DNA of 10,374 bases from CAVDAL01 sp963606965 (GCA_963606965.1 CAVDAL010000074.1:1-10374), one strand, 5' to 3'. Positions 1 to 5,789 are shown, counted from the first letter of the stretch. Numbers and translations: made by a program. The notes: generated by a model not told the origin, from the letters alone.

Positions 1-1965
1 CAACGTTATGGCAACCATGTTCCTACTAAGGAAGAAGCTCGTTGGATTGCTGAACGTAAAGGCGGCGCTTATAAATCAAGCCGCGCTTGGCCAGGTTTGA
101 CAACAGGCTTCGACAATAATGAAAAGCAGATTAGTGCTTCGCGTTTCCCACTTTTGCGTTATTGGAACCGCTGGGCTGACTCTGCAACAATTTGGGACTC
201 AATCAATAGCATTGATACTCCATATCAAATTCATGCCGGCGCTTGCATGTCTGGCGACTTTATGAATGAATCTAACCTCTTGGAAGCTTGGGAAGCTTTG
301 ACTCGCCTTGACTTCTGGTTAGACTTCAACTTGTGGGCATGTCCAAACAATGGTTGCGCTGACATCATCATTCCTTGTTTGCACTGGCTCGAAGTTAATA
401 CTGGCCGTGTTTCACAGGGCGCTGGTGGCATCTTTGGTGCAGGTCAGCGTGCTGTTGAACCAATGGGCGACTGTATCTATGACCCAGTTTCAATGATTTG
501 CTTGCACTTAGGCATGGCTCGCGCATTGACTGGCAAGAAGCATCCAGTTCGTGCAGACATTCCAGAAGACAGAACTGCTGTTATTTGGAATGACCGCGAC
601 CTTAACTATGATGGTTGGAATAATATTGATTATGACAACTTTGTTCAAAATGGTGGCGACGTCACATATGAACAGCAAGAATATCGTGTCCTGAAAGACG
701 CAACTGACTGGTGGCGCATCGAGGAATTCAAGTCTAAAGAAAAGAAGGCTGAAAAAGTCATTCCTCCATTCCCAGATTATGCTAAATCTGAAAAGCCAAA
801 GAAAGTTATCAACGACGTTGCCGGTCCTGACTTCCCAGAATTTGCTGAAAAATTCCAAGAAGAAGGCTGGTTTGATTGCCGTAAGTGGCATCCAGAACGT
901 TGGGGTACTTACAGACGCTGGGAAATGGGTTATCGTCGTCAACAAGGTGGTTACAACCTTTATGCTGCTATCGATGAAAAGTGCGGCTTTATGACTCCAA
1001 GTGCTAAGGTTGAAATTTGGTCAATGATTGCTGAATCATATATTGGCGATGACACTTCAACATTTGCTGAATCTTGCTCTCCTGACCGTGCAGCTTATGA
1101 CGGAAAGATTCCTGATATTGATAAATTCCCACACTGGTTTGAACCAAAGAATTCTAAGGTTCAGGCACCTCAGTATTATCACAAGGATCAAGCAGATAAA
1201 ATTACTACAACTGATTCTTACATTAACGATAACTACAAGGGCGACCATTTGTTGGAAGAATACAAAGAAAACTTGGTCGAATATGGCGATGATCATGCAT
1301 TCATCATGACTACAGGTTCACGCCAGCCAGTTTACTTCCACTCTGAACATAGACAGCTCCCTTGGTGTCGCGAACTTTGGCCTTCACCTCGTGTTGAAAT
1401 CAACCCTGCTGATGCAGCTCGCATGGGCATTGAACAGGGCGATTGGGTATGGATTCGCAGCCCTTGGGGTGCAGTTCGTGAAGTTGCTGATTTATATTAC
1501 GGCATTAAAGAAGGCACTATTAATGCAAACCACGCTTGGTGGTACCCAGAAATGGATACAGCAAGCCATGGCTTTGAACTCGTAAGCATTAACTGTGTTA
1601 TGGATAAATATGCACAGTGCTGGGTTTGTGGCGCTTCACAGTTGCGTGGTGTTCCAGTACTTATTTATAAGGCAACGTCAGACAACAGTCCGTTTAACAA
1701 TCCTGTTCCTTGCGACCCAGATGGCAATGAGGCAATTACAAATGCTAATGATCCTCGCTTGAAGGAATGGTTGTCTAATGATCCTCGTCTTGCAGATGCA
1801 AAGGTTGAACTCACATTTGCAAACATGGATGCAAAGGGCTGCCAGCCAAGCATTCAAAGCCCAGATAATATTGCTTCTGGCACTTTGCAGACTGGCAAAG
1901 TTGGAGACGACGAACTCGGTCAATATTCAAAGAAAGTAACGACAACAGGGAAGGAGGCTGAATAA
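1..1965 (+). CDS. Molybdopterin oxidoreductase catalytic subunit, acetylene-hydratase/DMSO-reductase-like (5' partial)
   Basis: The frame is open from base 1, so the N-terminus (signal peptide, N-terminal FeS motif and the usual Mo-ligand region) lies outside the window; 654 residues are visible. Nucleotides about 220-540 encode a cofactor-binding fold segment with ADIIIPCLHWLE, matching the ADIVLP..W-E motif of bis-MGD enzymes. A large insert rich in Lys/Trp/Tyr follows (about 600-1000). From about 1300 comes the molybdopterin-dinucleotide-binding C-terminal domain: TTGSRQPVYFHSEHRQ, then VEINPADAARMGIEQGDWVW and NHAWWYPE, a style I associate with acetylene-hydratase-like members of the DMSO reductase superfamily. 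The stop overlaps the next start (TAATG), so it is translationally coupled to the FeS subunit. Family assignment is firm. The substrate (S- or N-oxide, polysulfide, catechol-type or other) cannot be read from the sequence. The TTG at 97 is internal, not a start. Confidence 0.92.
   Translation, partial: QRYGNHVPTKEEARWIAERKGGAYKSSRAWPGLTTGFDNNEKQISASRFPLLRYWNRWADSATIWDSINSIDTPYQIHAGACMSGDFMNESNLLEAWEALTRLDFWLDFNLWACPNNGCADIIIPCLHWLEVNTGRVSQGAGGIFGAGQRAVEPMGDCIYDPVSMICLHLGMARALTGKKHPVRADIPEDRTAVIWNDRDLNYDGWNNIDYDNFVQNGGDVTYEQQEYRVLKDATDWWRIEEFKSKEKKAEKVIPPFPDYAKSEKPKKVINDVAGPDFPEFAEKFQEEGWFDCRKWHPERWGTYRRWEMGYRRQQGGYNLYAAIDEKCGFMTPSAKVEIWSMIAESYIGDDTSTFAESCSPDRAAYDGKIPDIDKFPHWFEPKNSKVQAPQYYHKDQADKITTTDSYINDNYKGDHLLEEYKENLVEYGDDHAFIMTTGSRQPVYFHSEHRQLPWCRELWPSPRVEINPADAARMGIEQGDWVWIRSPWGAVREVADLYYGIKEGTINANHAWWYPEMDTASHGFELVSINCVMDKYAQCWVCGASQLRGVPVLIYKATSDNSPFNNPVPCDPDGNEAITNANDPRLKEWLSNDPRLADAKVELTFANMDAKGCQPSIQSPDNIASGTLQTGKVGDDELGQYSKKVTTTGKEAE
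1745..1787 (+). repeat. Short direct repeat in the catalytic subunit C-terminus
   Basis: CTAATGATCCTCG occurs at 1745-1757 and at 1775-1787, exactly 30 bases apart, encoding NDPRL twice with a ten-residue period. It looks like a small in-frame duplication in the tail after the cofactor domain. Confidence 0.5.
1951..1957 (+). promoter_or_regulatory. Shine-Dalgarno of the DmsB-like gene
   Basis: AAGGAGG, a full match to the anti-SD, lies inside the last codons of the catalytic subunit gene and 7 bases before the ATG at 1965. It fixes that start and supports translational coupling. Confidence 0.8.
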
Positions 1966-2624
1966 TGACGAACTACGCAATTATTACAGACTTAAATCGT
2001 TGCACTGGTTGCTTGGCTTGCACAGTAGCATGTAAAGCAATTAATGGTGTTGACGTAGGCAACTTCTGGATTAAAACTTTGCGCATTGGTCCACATCTGA
2101 AGGAAGATGGTTCTGGTCAATATCCAGATGTTGAAATGTACTTCCTTCCTGTGCAATGCCAGCATTGCGAAAAGCCAGAATGTGTACGCGTATGCCCAAC
2201 AGGCGCCTCTCATATTACAGACGATGGCACAATTCAGATTGACAAAACAAAATGTATTGGCTGCCGCTTCTGTGCAATGGCTTGTCCATATGGCGTTCGT
2301 TATTTGAATGAGGAAGAACGCGTTGTTGAAAAATGCACATTGTGCCAGCAACGTACTAGCCAGGGTGAGCTTCCTCAGTGCGTCGCTCAATGTGGTGCTC
2401 GCGCTCGCTTCTTTGGTGATTTGGATAAAGGTGTTGACAACTTTGAAGCACCTGCACATCCAGATAGCCCTGGTTGTCAATATGATGAAATGACAAAGAC
2501 TCGTGTAAAGCTCAAAGATTATGTTGAAGCTTATACAGAAGATGACATTCATCATCTTAAGAATACTGGTAATAATCCGAAGCTCATGTATTTGCTTCGT
2601 GAAGGCAGAAAGTGGAGGGAGTAA
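1965..2624 (+). CDS. DmsB-like four-cluster [4Fe-4S] electron-transfer subunit
   Basis: A 219-residue ferredoxin-type subunit that would carry electrons between the membrane anchor and the molybdenum subunit. All 16 cluster cysteines are present in four groups: C13/C16/C19/C23, C65/C68/C73/C77, C97/C100/C103/C107 and C124/C127/C139/C143. This is the DmsB/PsrB/NrfC arrangement, and the length is close to the family norm (about 200 residues). There is no signal peptide, as expected for a subunit exported bound to its Tat-targeted partner; that route is inferred because the partner's N-terminus is not visible. The ATG overlaps the upstream stop by one base and has a strong SD at 1951-1957. The stop is only 3 bases from the anchor gene start. 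A long open frame on the opposite strand is a coding shadow. Confidence 0.95.
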   Translation: MTNYAIITDLNRCTGCLACTVACKAINGVDVGNFWIKTLRIGPHLKEDGSGQYPDVEMYFLPVQCQHCEKPECVRVCPTGASHITDDGTIQIDKTKCIGCRFCAMACPYGVRYLNEEERVVEKCTLCQQRTSQGELPQCVAQCGARARFFGDLDKGVDNFEAPAHPDSPGCQYDEMTKTRVKLKDYVEAYTEDDIHHLKNTGNNPKLMYLLREGRKWRE

Positions 2625-2627
2625 GCT

Positions 2628-3623
2628 ATGGAAGCAGAATGGCCGTTAATTCTCTTTACATTTTTCTTGTGCCTTTCAGGTGGTATTGCAGGCGCTCAAG
2701 GAATCTTGACTTTACTTGGTAAGGGCAAGAAGATGCAAATGGCATCTTTGGTTGCGTCTTTAATTGCACTAGCTATTGGTGGTATCTCAGTATTGTTCCA
2801 CTTGCAGCATGCAACACGTATCTTTAATGGTTTTGCTGCTGTATTCTCTGGTAACGAATTGGGTGTTTCTGGCATTACGCTCGAACTTTGGGGTTGTGTT
2901 GCAATGTTTATCGCATTGTTACTGTACTTCTTGTTCATGCGTCGTTCAGAAAATGGCGTTGGCCCAAAGTGGTGCGCTGTTGTAATTATTGTTGTGGGCG
3001 TTGCTCTTCCAGTAGTTACAGGCGACAGCTACTTAATGGGTTCACGTCCTGCATGGAATACAATCCTGCTTCTTCTGTACTACTTAACTAATACAGTACT
3101 CATGGGTGCTGCTTCATCACTTATTATCTTTGTTGTTTGCAAGAAGTTTGCTGACAAAAAGCTTTTCAAGTTCTTGGAAAAGCTTGGTAGTTGTGAAGCA
3201 GAAAGTGAAGAAAAAGAAGACGCAGAAGTTAAGTCATTCCTGATTAAAGCTGTTATTGTTGGCGCAGCTGCACAGTTTGTTGTGTTGATTGCATATGCAA
3301 TATATATCTTTACAACAGGGGATTCATATTCCGCAGACATTCAGTATTACTTTGATCCAACCTTGCCTGATGTTCATATGGTTGACCGTGTTGGCACAGC
3401 TGCAAGTGTTTTGGCTGGCTCACTTTCACCATTGTTCTATGGTGCGGTTATCTTGATTGGTACAGTAGGTCCAGCAGTCTTGATGTATCTCATGAGGAAG
3501 CTTGAAGACCTCAAGAAGCTCTTAACATATGCTTCAATTTCAATGATTACTGTTGTTATTGGTGGCATTTGCTGGCGTGTAATCCTTTATTGGGTTGCTT
3601 TGAGTGCATTTGCATTCTACTAA
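2628..3623 (+). CDS. DmsC-like membrane anchor / menaquinol dehydrogenase subunit
   Basis: A 331-residue integral membrane protein, slightly longer than E. coli DmsC (about 287). Eight hydrophobic segments can be drawn at about residues 6-30, 39-58, 86-104, 113-131, 144-171, 205-228, 265-289 and 300-325, the DmsC topology. Its start, EAEWPLILFTFF, resembles the DmsC start HEWPLMIFTVF. The SVLFHLQHATRIFNGF stretch matches the DmsC SMLHLGSPMRAFN region, and the last helix keeps a GxxxR near the end. It would anchor the FeS and Mo subunits and pass electrons from menaquinol. A strongly acidic, charged loop (about residues 188-202) between helices 5 and 6 accounts for part of the extra length. 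SD GGAGGG lies at 2614-2619, 8 bases before the ATG. No plus-strand terminator with a T-run follows, so readthrough to the NapG/NapH-like genes is possible. Confidence 0.88.
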   Translation: MEAEWPLILFTFFLCLSGGIAGAQGILTLLGKGKKMQMASLVASLIALAIGGISVLFHLQHATRIFNGFAAVFSGNELGVSGITLELWGCVAMFIALLLYFLFMRRSENGVGPKWCAVVIIVVGVALPVVTGDSYLMGSRPAWNTILLLLYYLTNTVLMGAASSLIIFVVCKKFADKKLFKFLEKLGSCEAESEEKEDAEVKSFLIKAVIVGAAAQFVVLIAYAIYIFTTGDSYSADIQYYFDPTLPDVHMVDRVGTAASVLAGSLSPLFYGAVILIGTVGPAVLMYLMRKLEDLKKLLTYASISMITVVIGGICWRVILYWVALSAFAFY

Positions 3624-3628
3624 GATGT

Positions 3629-3662
3629 AAAAAATCGTCCGTGTCTCCCCTAGGCACGGGCG
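3629..3662 (-). terminator. Intrinsic terminator on the minus strand
   Basis: The arms CGTCCGTG (3636-3643) and CACGGGCG (3655-3662) form an 8-bp stem with one G-U pair and an 11-base loop. Read on the minus strand, the stem is followed by A and then six Ts (complement of the A-run 3629-3634), a standard Rho-independent layout. On the plus strand no T-run follows, so it is unlikely to end the dms-like transcript. No annotated minus-strand gene reads into it, which implies either an unannotated minus-strand RNA or a block on antisense transcription into the anchor gene. Confidence 0.6.
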
Positions 3663-3672
3663 GTTGGGTAAC

Positions 3673-3692
3673 GAGCAAAAAAGGTTTTGCTC
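3673..3692. repeat. Perfect 8-bp hairpin
   Basis: GAGCAAAA (3673-3680) and TTTTGCTC (3685-3692) are exact reverse complements around a 4-base AAGG loop. On either strand no T-run follows outside the stem, so terminator function is doubtful. Its last base touches the first base of the 14-bp inverted repeat. Confidence 0.7.
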
Positions 3693-3702
3693 AGTCAAAG
3701 CT

Positions 3703-3733
3703 GCAAGGCATCTCCCCTCTTTCGATGACTTGC
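3703..3733. repeat. Alternative hairpin competing with the 14-bp stem
   Basis: GCAAGGCATC (3703-3712) pairs with GATGACTTGC (3724-3733) in nine of ten positions (one G-A mismatch) around the 11-base loop TCCCCTCTTTC. It uses GCAA 3703-3706, the inner end of the 14-bp repeat's left arm. Confidence 0.55.
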
Positions 3734-3742
3734 ATTTGAAGA

Positions 3743-3751
3743 TTTATAGCA
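3743..3751 (-). promoter_or_regulatory. Possible extended -10 promoter on the minus strand
   Basis: TGCTATAAA (minus strand, 3751 to 3743) is a TGn extended -10 box. There is no good -35: CTGCAA stands at the 17-base position. A start near 3736 would begin right at the 3733-3703 hairpin and run through three hairpins to the minus-strand terminator at 3662-3629, giving an RNA of about 105 nt. Confidence 0.3.
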
Positions 3752-3791
3752 CATACCTAATTGTTTTGCAGCTTTGACTATACGTAAATGC

Positions 3792-3824
3792 GACGTCAAA
3801 TGTTCTGGTCGGCATAAGGACGTC
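3792..3824. repeat. GACGTC-GACGTC stem, 21-base loop
   Basis: The self-complementary hexamer GACGTC occurs at 3792-3797 and again at 3819-3824. The copies can pair as a 6-bp stem or act as two copies of a palindromic site. The second copy directly abuts the outer stem of the next hairpin at 3825. Confidence 0.45.
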
Positions 3825-3916
3825 TTTTGAAAATATAAGTTGGGCAGGGCTTTGTAATATAGAAAATGCCTTGTTTCGGTTAGCGCCAAAGCCCTGCTAT
3901 TCATGTATTTTCAAAA
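3825..3916. repeat. Nested two-tier hairpin next to the napG-like RBS
   Basis: The outer arms TTTTGAAAATA (3825-3835) and TATTTTCAAAA (3906-3916) are exact 11-bp complements. The inner arms GCAGGGCTTTG (3844-3854) and CAAAGCCCTGC (3887-3897) are also exact 11-bp complements, with near-symmetric internal loops of 8 bases on each side and a 32-base apical loop. The outer right arm ends at 3916, one base before the SD AAGGAG (3918-3923). The layout suits control of translation initiation of the downstream gene. No T-run follows it on the plus strand. Confidence 0.7.
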
Positions 3917-3917
3917 A

Positions 3918-3923
3918 AAGGAG
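3918..3923 (+). promoter_or_regulatory. Shine-Dalgarno of the NapG-like gene
   Basis: AAGGAG lies 9 bases before the ATG at 3933 and directly after the outer stem of the 3825-3916 hairpin, so its accessibility may depend on that structure. Confidence 0.75.
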
Positions 3924-3932
3924 TGAATATAT

Positions 3933-4643
3933 ATGACTACAGTTGAGGAAGAAAAGAGCGTGCAACCTTCAGAAGAAGCTGAAGGCGAACAGCAAAAAGA
4001 GAAGAAAGAAGTGAATGTCTCTAGACGCTCTTTAATTGGCGGCGTAGGCTCTGCTGTTGTTCTGATGGGGATTGGAGCGGTTGGCCTTTTTGCTGAAGAT
4101 TCAATTTGTCGCCCGCCAGGAGGACAAAATGAAGATCATTTGATGGCAGGCTGTATTCGTTGCGAAAAATGTTATGAAGTATGCCCGCGCCATGTAATCA
4201 CACCAGCGCATATTGAACATGGAATTGTTAATGTTAGAACTCCAACGCTTGACTTTAATAATGCATATTGCGATTTCTGTGCTGAAGAAAATAACGGCGT
4301 GCCTTTGTGCGAACATGTTTGCCCAACAGATGCATTAAAGATTCCAGATTCAACATCTGTCAGCAGCATAAAGATTGGCACTGCAGAAATTGATACATAT
4401 CAGTGCTTAGCATATCGCGACACTGGTTGCCGTTTTTGCTATGACGCTTGTGTCAAAGCTGGTTATAACGCTATTGAACTTGAAGGTAATAGCAGTGGAA
4501 CAAACCCGCATCCTGTTGTTTTAGCTGATAAATGTGTTGGCTGTGGAGCTTGTCAAAGCGTTTGTGTTTCTTTGACAGAAGGTTCAGTCGCTGAAGGCTC
4601 GACAGAAGTTGCTATTGTAGTTCGACCAGAATCTACGAATTAA
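3933..4643 (+). CDS. NapG/MauM-like Tat-targeted ferredoxin, four [4Fe-4S] clusters
   Basis: A 236-residue NapG-type electron carrier that, with the NapH-like membrane protein encoded next, would move electrons from quinol to an extracytoplasmic enzyme. A Glu/Lys-rich leader of about 29 residues precedes a twin-arginine motif (SRRSLIGG, R31-R32) and a hydrophobic stretch (about 35-53), so Tat export with the signal retained as an anchor is likely. The C59-RPPGG sequence after it is typical of NapG/MauM. Cluster cysteines are C74/C77/C80/C84, C113/C116/C126/C130, C158/C166/C169/C173 and C201/C204/C207/C211. The fourth cluster ends in CV rather than the usual CP. The ATG is supported by SD AAGGAG at 3918-3923. 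The gene ends 12 bases before the NapH-like ATG. No napA, napB or napD is visible, so nitrate is not implied. Confidence 0.88.
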   Translation: MTTVEEEKSVQPSEEAEGEQQKEKKEVNVSRRSLIGGVGSAVVLMGIGAVGLFAEDSICRPPGGQNEDHLMAGCIRCEKCYEVCPRHVITPAHIEHGIVNVRTPTLDFNNAYCDFCAEENNGVPLCEHVCPTDALKIPDSTSVSSIKIGTAEIDTYQCLAYRDTGCRFCYDACVKAGYNAIELEGNSSGTNPHPVVLADKCVGCGACQSVCVSLTEGSVAEGSTEVAIVVRPESTN

Positions 4644-4655
4644 TAGGGGTAAGTG

Positions 4656-5582
4656 ATGAAGACAAAAACAATTCGACTCATAATAATCGCAGTCCTATTC
4701 GTCATATTTTGTGTAGGACTAATTTGTCATATCCAAGCAGGAACATTATCTGGATATGGCTGGGATGCAATTTCTGTTTTGTGTCCAATGGGTGCATTAA
4801 CAACAATGATTGCAACAAAGACATTTGTTCCACGTGCTGTTGTTTCACTTGTCCTTGCTATTTTATTCGTCTTTGTTTTAGGGCGTGCATTTTGTGCATG
4901 GGCATGTCCAACAAAACTTATTGAAGCTTTCCGCAGATTTTTCAGGTCTCCAAAGAAGCGCAAAGAGCTTGAAGACAAGCGCAATGAAGAAATGAAAGAA
5001 ATTGCAAAGTATGAATTAAAGATTGACCATAGCTGCAAAAGCTGTGGTGCTTGCAAGCAAAAACATAGCAAGCTAGACAGTCGTCATGTAGTTTTGGGCG
5101 GTGCTGTTTTATCAACTGCAATTTTTGGCTTCCCAGTATTTTGCTTGGTTTGCCCTGTAGGACTTAGCTTTGCAACAATTCTTTTGCTTTGGAGACTCTT
5201 TGTTTCAGCTGACTTAACATGGTCTGTTGTTATTGCTCCAGCTTTGCTTATTATTGAAATTTTGTTATTACGCAAATGGTGCACACGTTTTTGCCCGCTA
5301 TCAGGTTTGATGAATTTGCTTTCACGCTTTGGCAAAACAATGCGCCCTGTTATTGATGAAACAAAATGTATAGAAACAGTAAATGGAGTCCCTTGCAGCA
5401 ACTGTGCAGTTGTTTGTGAATATGATATCAACTTGCGTCATCCTGAATATGGTGAACGTACTTTAGCTGATTGCTCAAGATGTCGTGCTTGTGTTGATGC
5501 ATGCCCAGGCCATGCAATTAGCATGCCAATTATTCCTAAAAAGGCTGCAAAAACTAAAAAGGCTGCAAAGGCTGAAAAATAA
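4656..5582 (+). CDS. NapH-like membrane 4Fe-4S quinol dehydrogenase protein
   Basis: A 308-residue polytopic FeS protein of the NapH/CcoG-like group. Hydrophobic segments lie at about residues 7-25, 60-78, 145-165, 166-183 and 189-206. The family CP motifs are C43-P, C80-AWA-C84-P, C163-LV-C166-P and C209-TRF-C213-P. A C-terminal ferredoxin domain carries C238/C247/C250/C254 and C273/C276/C279/C283-P. A charged cytoplasmic-looking loop (97-125) precedes an extra CxxCxxC (C127/C130/C133). The tail (295-308) is Lys/Ala-rich. I chose ATG 4656 because the SD AGGGG (4645-4649) is 6 bases from it; the GTG at 4653 would leave only 3. It probably oxidises menaquinol and passes electrons to the NapG-like protein. 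A strong terminator follows the gene. Confidence 0.87.
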   Translation: MKTKTIRLIIIAVLFVIFCVGLICHIQAGTLSGYGWDAISVLCPMGALTTMIATKTFVPRAVVSLVLAILFVFVLGRAFCAWACPTKLIEAFRRFFRSPKKRKELEDKRNEEMKEIAKYELKIDHSCKSCGACKQKHSKLDSRHVVLGGAVLSTAIFGFPVFCLVCPVGLSFATILLLWRLFVSADLTWSVVIAPALLIIEILLLRKWCTRFCPLSGLMNLLSRFGKTMRPVIDETKCIETVNGVPCSNCAVVCEYDINLRHPEYGERTLADCSRCRACVDACPGHAISMPIIPKKAAKTKKAAKAEK

Positions 5583-5617
5583 TTAACGTTTGCTTTTTAA
5601 AAACTTCCTTTCTTGTT

Positions 5618-5650
5618 GAAAACGAGCCCTACTCTCCAGGGCTCGTTTTC
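5618..5650 (+). terminator. Strong intrinsic terminator after the NapH-like gene
   Basis: GAAAACGAGCCCT (5618-5630) and AGGGCTCGTTTTC (5638-5650) form a perfect 13-bp stem with a 7-base loop. The 3' arm ends in TTTTC and T-rich sequence follows, and the A-rich 5' arm makes it usable in both directions. It ends the respiratory block 35 bases after the stop. Confidence 0.88.
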
Positions 5651-5745
5651 GTATTTATGCTTGCAGTGCTAACAGATTTATGTTTTGTTGTTTCTGAATT
5701 TCATACTGAATGCTGATATTATTTTAATGTTAAGCTGCTTTCATT

Positions 5746-5761
5746 AAAGGCATTTGCCTTT
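5746..5761. promoter_or_regulatory. Dyad upstream of the nitrilase-family gene
   Basis: AAAGGCA (5746-5752) and TGCCTTT (5755-5761) are exact complements separated by 2 bases, ending 9 bases before the presumed RBS at 5771. Such a compact dyad could be an operator or a small leader hairpin. The A+T-rich stretch 5651-5745 before it holds no promoter I would call with confidence. Confidence 0.35.
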
Positions 5762-5770
5762 CAGTAATTT

Positions 5771-5777
5771 AAGGTGG
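5771..5777 (+). promoter_or_regulatory. Presumed Shine-Dalgarno deciding the nitrilase start
   Basis: AAGGTGG lies 12 bases before ATG 5790. The spacing is slightly long, but the start it supports gives the family's usual N-terminus, unlike the upstream TTG at 5754. Confidence 0.5.
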
Positions 5778-5789
5778 TTGGTTGTTCTA

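Larger units (their letters stand above)
3693..3779. repeat. 14-bp perfect inverted repeat with 59-base loop
   Basis: AGTCAAAGCTGCAA (3693-3706) and TTGCAGCTTTGACT (3766-3779) are exact reverse complements. An exact 14-bp match at this spacing is very unlikely by chance in 300 bases. The 59-base interior contains its own hairpin (3703-3733), which shares GCAA 3703-3706 with the left arm, so the two stems cannot both form fully. This could be an RNA switch element or a pair of protein-binding half sites. Confidence 0.75.
3624..3932. other. 309-base intergenic region dense in stem-loops
   Basis: No credible protein gene lies here; a 69-residue minus frame at 3695-3904 has no RBS or recognisable motif. 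The region holds consecutive inverted repeats at 3636-3662, 3673-3692, 3693-3779, 3792-3824 and nested 3825-3916, with zero-base gaps between the second and third and between the fourth and fifth. The last repeat ends next to the SD of the following gene. The tight packing suggests a structured RNA (long leader of the NapG/NapH-like pair, or an RNA from the opposite strand). No known riboswitch consensus was recognised. A palindrome-rich mobile remnant remains possible, although I see no target-site duplication. Confidence 0.6.

Noticed and set aside
1992..2555. 187-residue open frame on the minus strand opposite the DmsB-like gene
   Set aside because: The plus strand has 16 correctly spaced cluster cysteines and a strong SD. 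The minus frame shows no motif, and an antisense open frame of this kind is expected from codon bias.
3636..3692. Plus-strand terminator after the DmsC-like gene
   Set aside because: Neither hairpin is followed by a T-run on the plus strand; only the minus-strand reading of 3636-3662 has one.
3774..3839. Plus-strand promoter (TTGACT at 3774, TATAAG at 3834)
   Set aside because: The boxes are not at a usable spacing and no alternative partner fits.
3695..3904. 69-residue minus-strand frame in the structured gap
   Set aside because: It spans several inverted repeats, has no clear RBS and shows no recognisable protein motif.
3624..3932. Molybdenum cofactor, cobalamin, T-box or other known riboswitch; 6S, tmRNA or RNase P RNA
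   Set aside because: I could not match conserved sequence blocks of these classes on either strand. The Moco class is tempting because of the neighbouring molybdoenzyme, but I cannot support it.
3933..5582. Periplasmic nitrate reductase operon
   Set aside because: Only NapG/NapH-like genes are seen; no napA, napB or napD, and the adjacent molybdoenzyme is not NapA-like.
5754..5789. Nitrilase-family start at TTG 5754
   Set aside because: The 12 extra residues do not match the family, and ATG 5790 gives the standard N-terminus with an SD-like AAGGTGG upstream.
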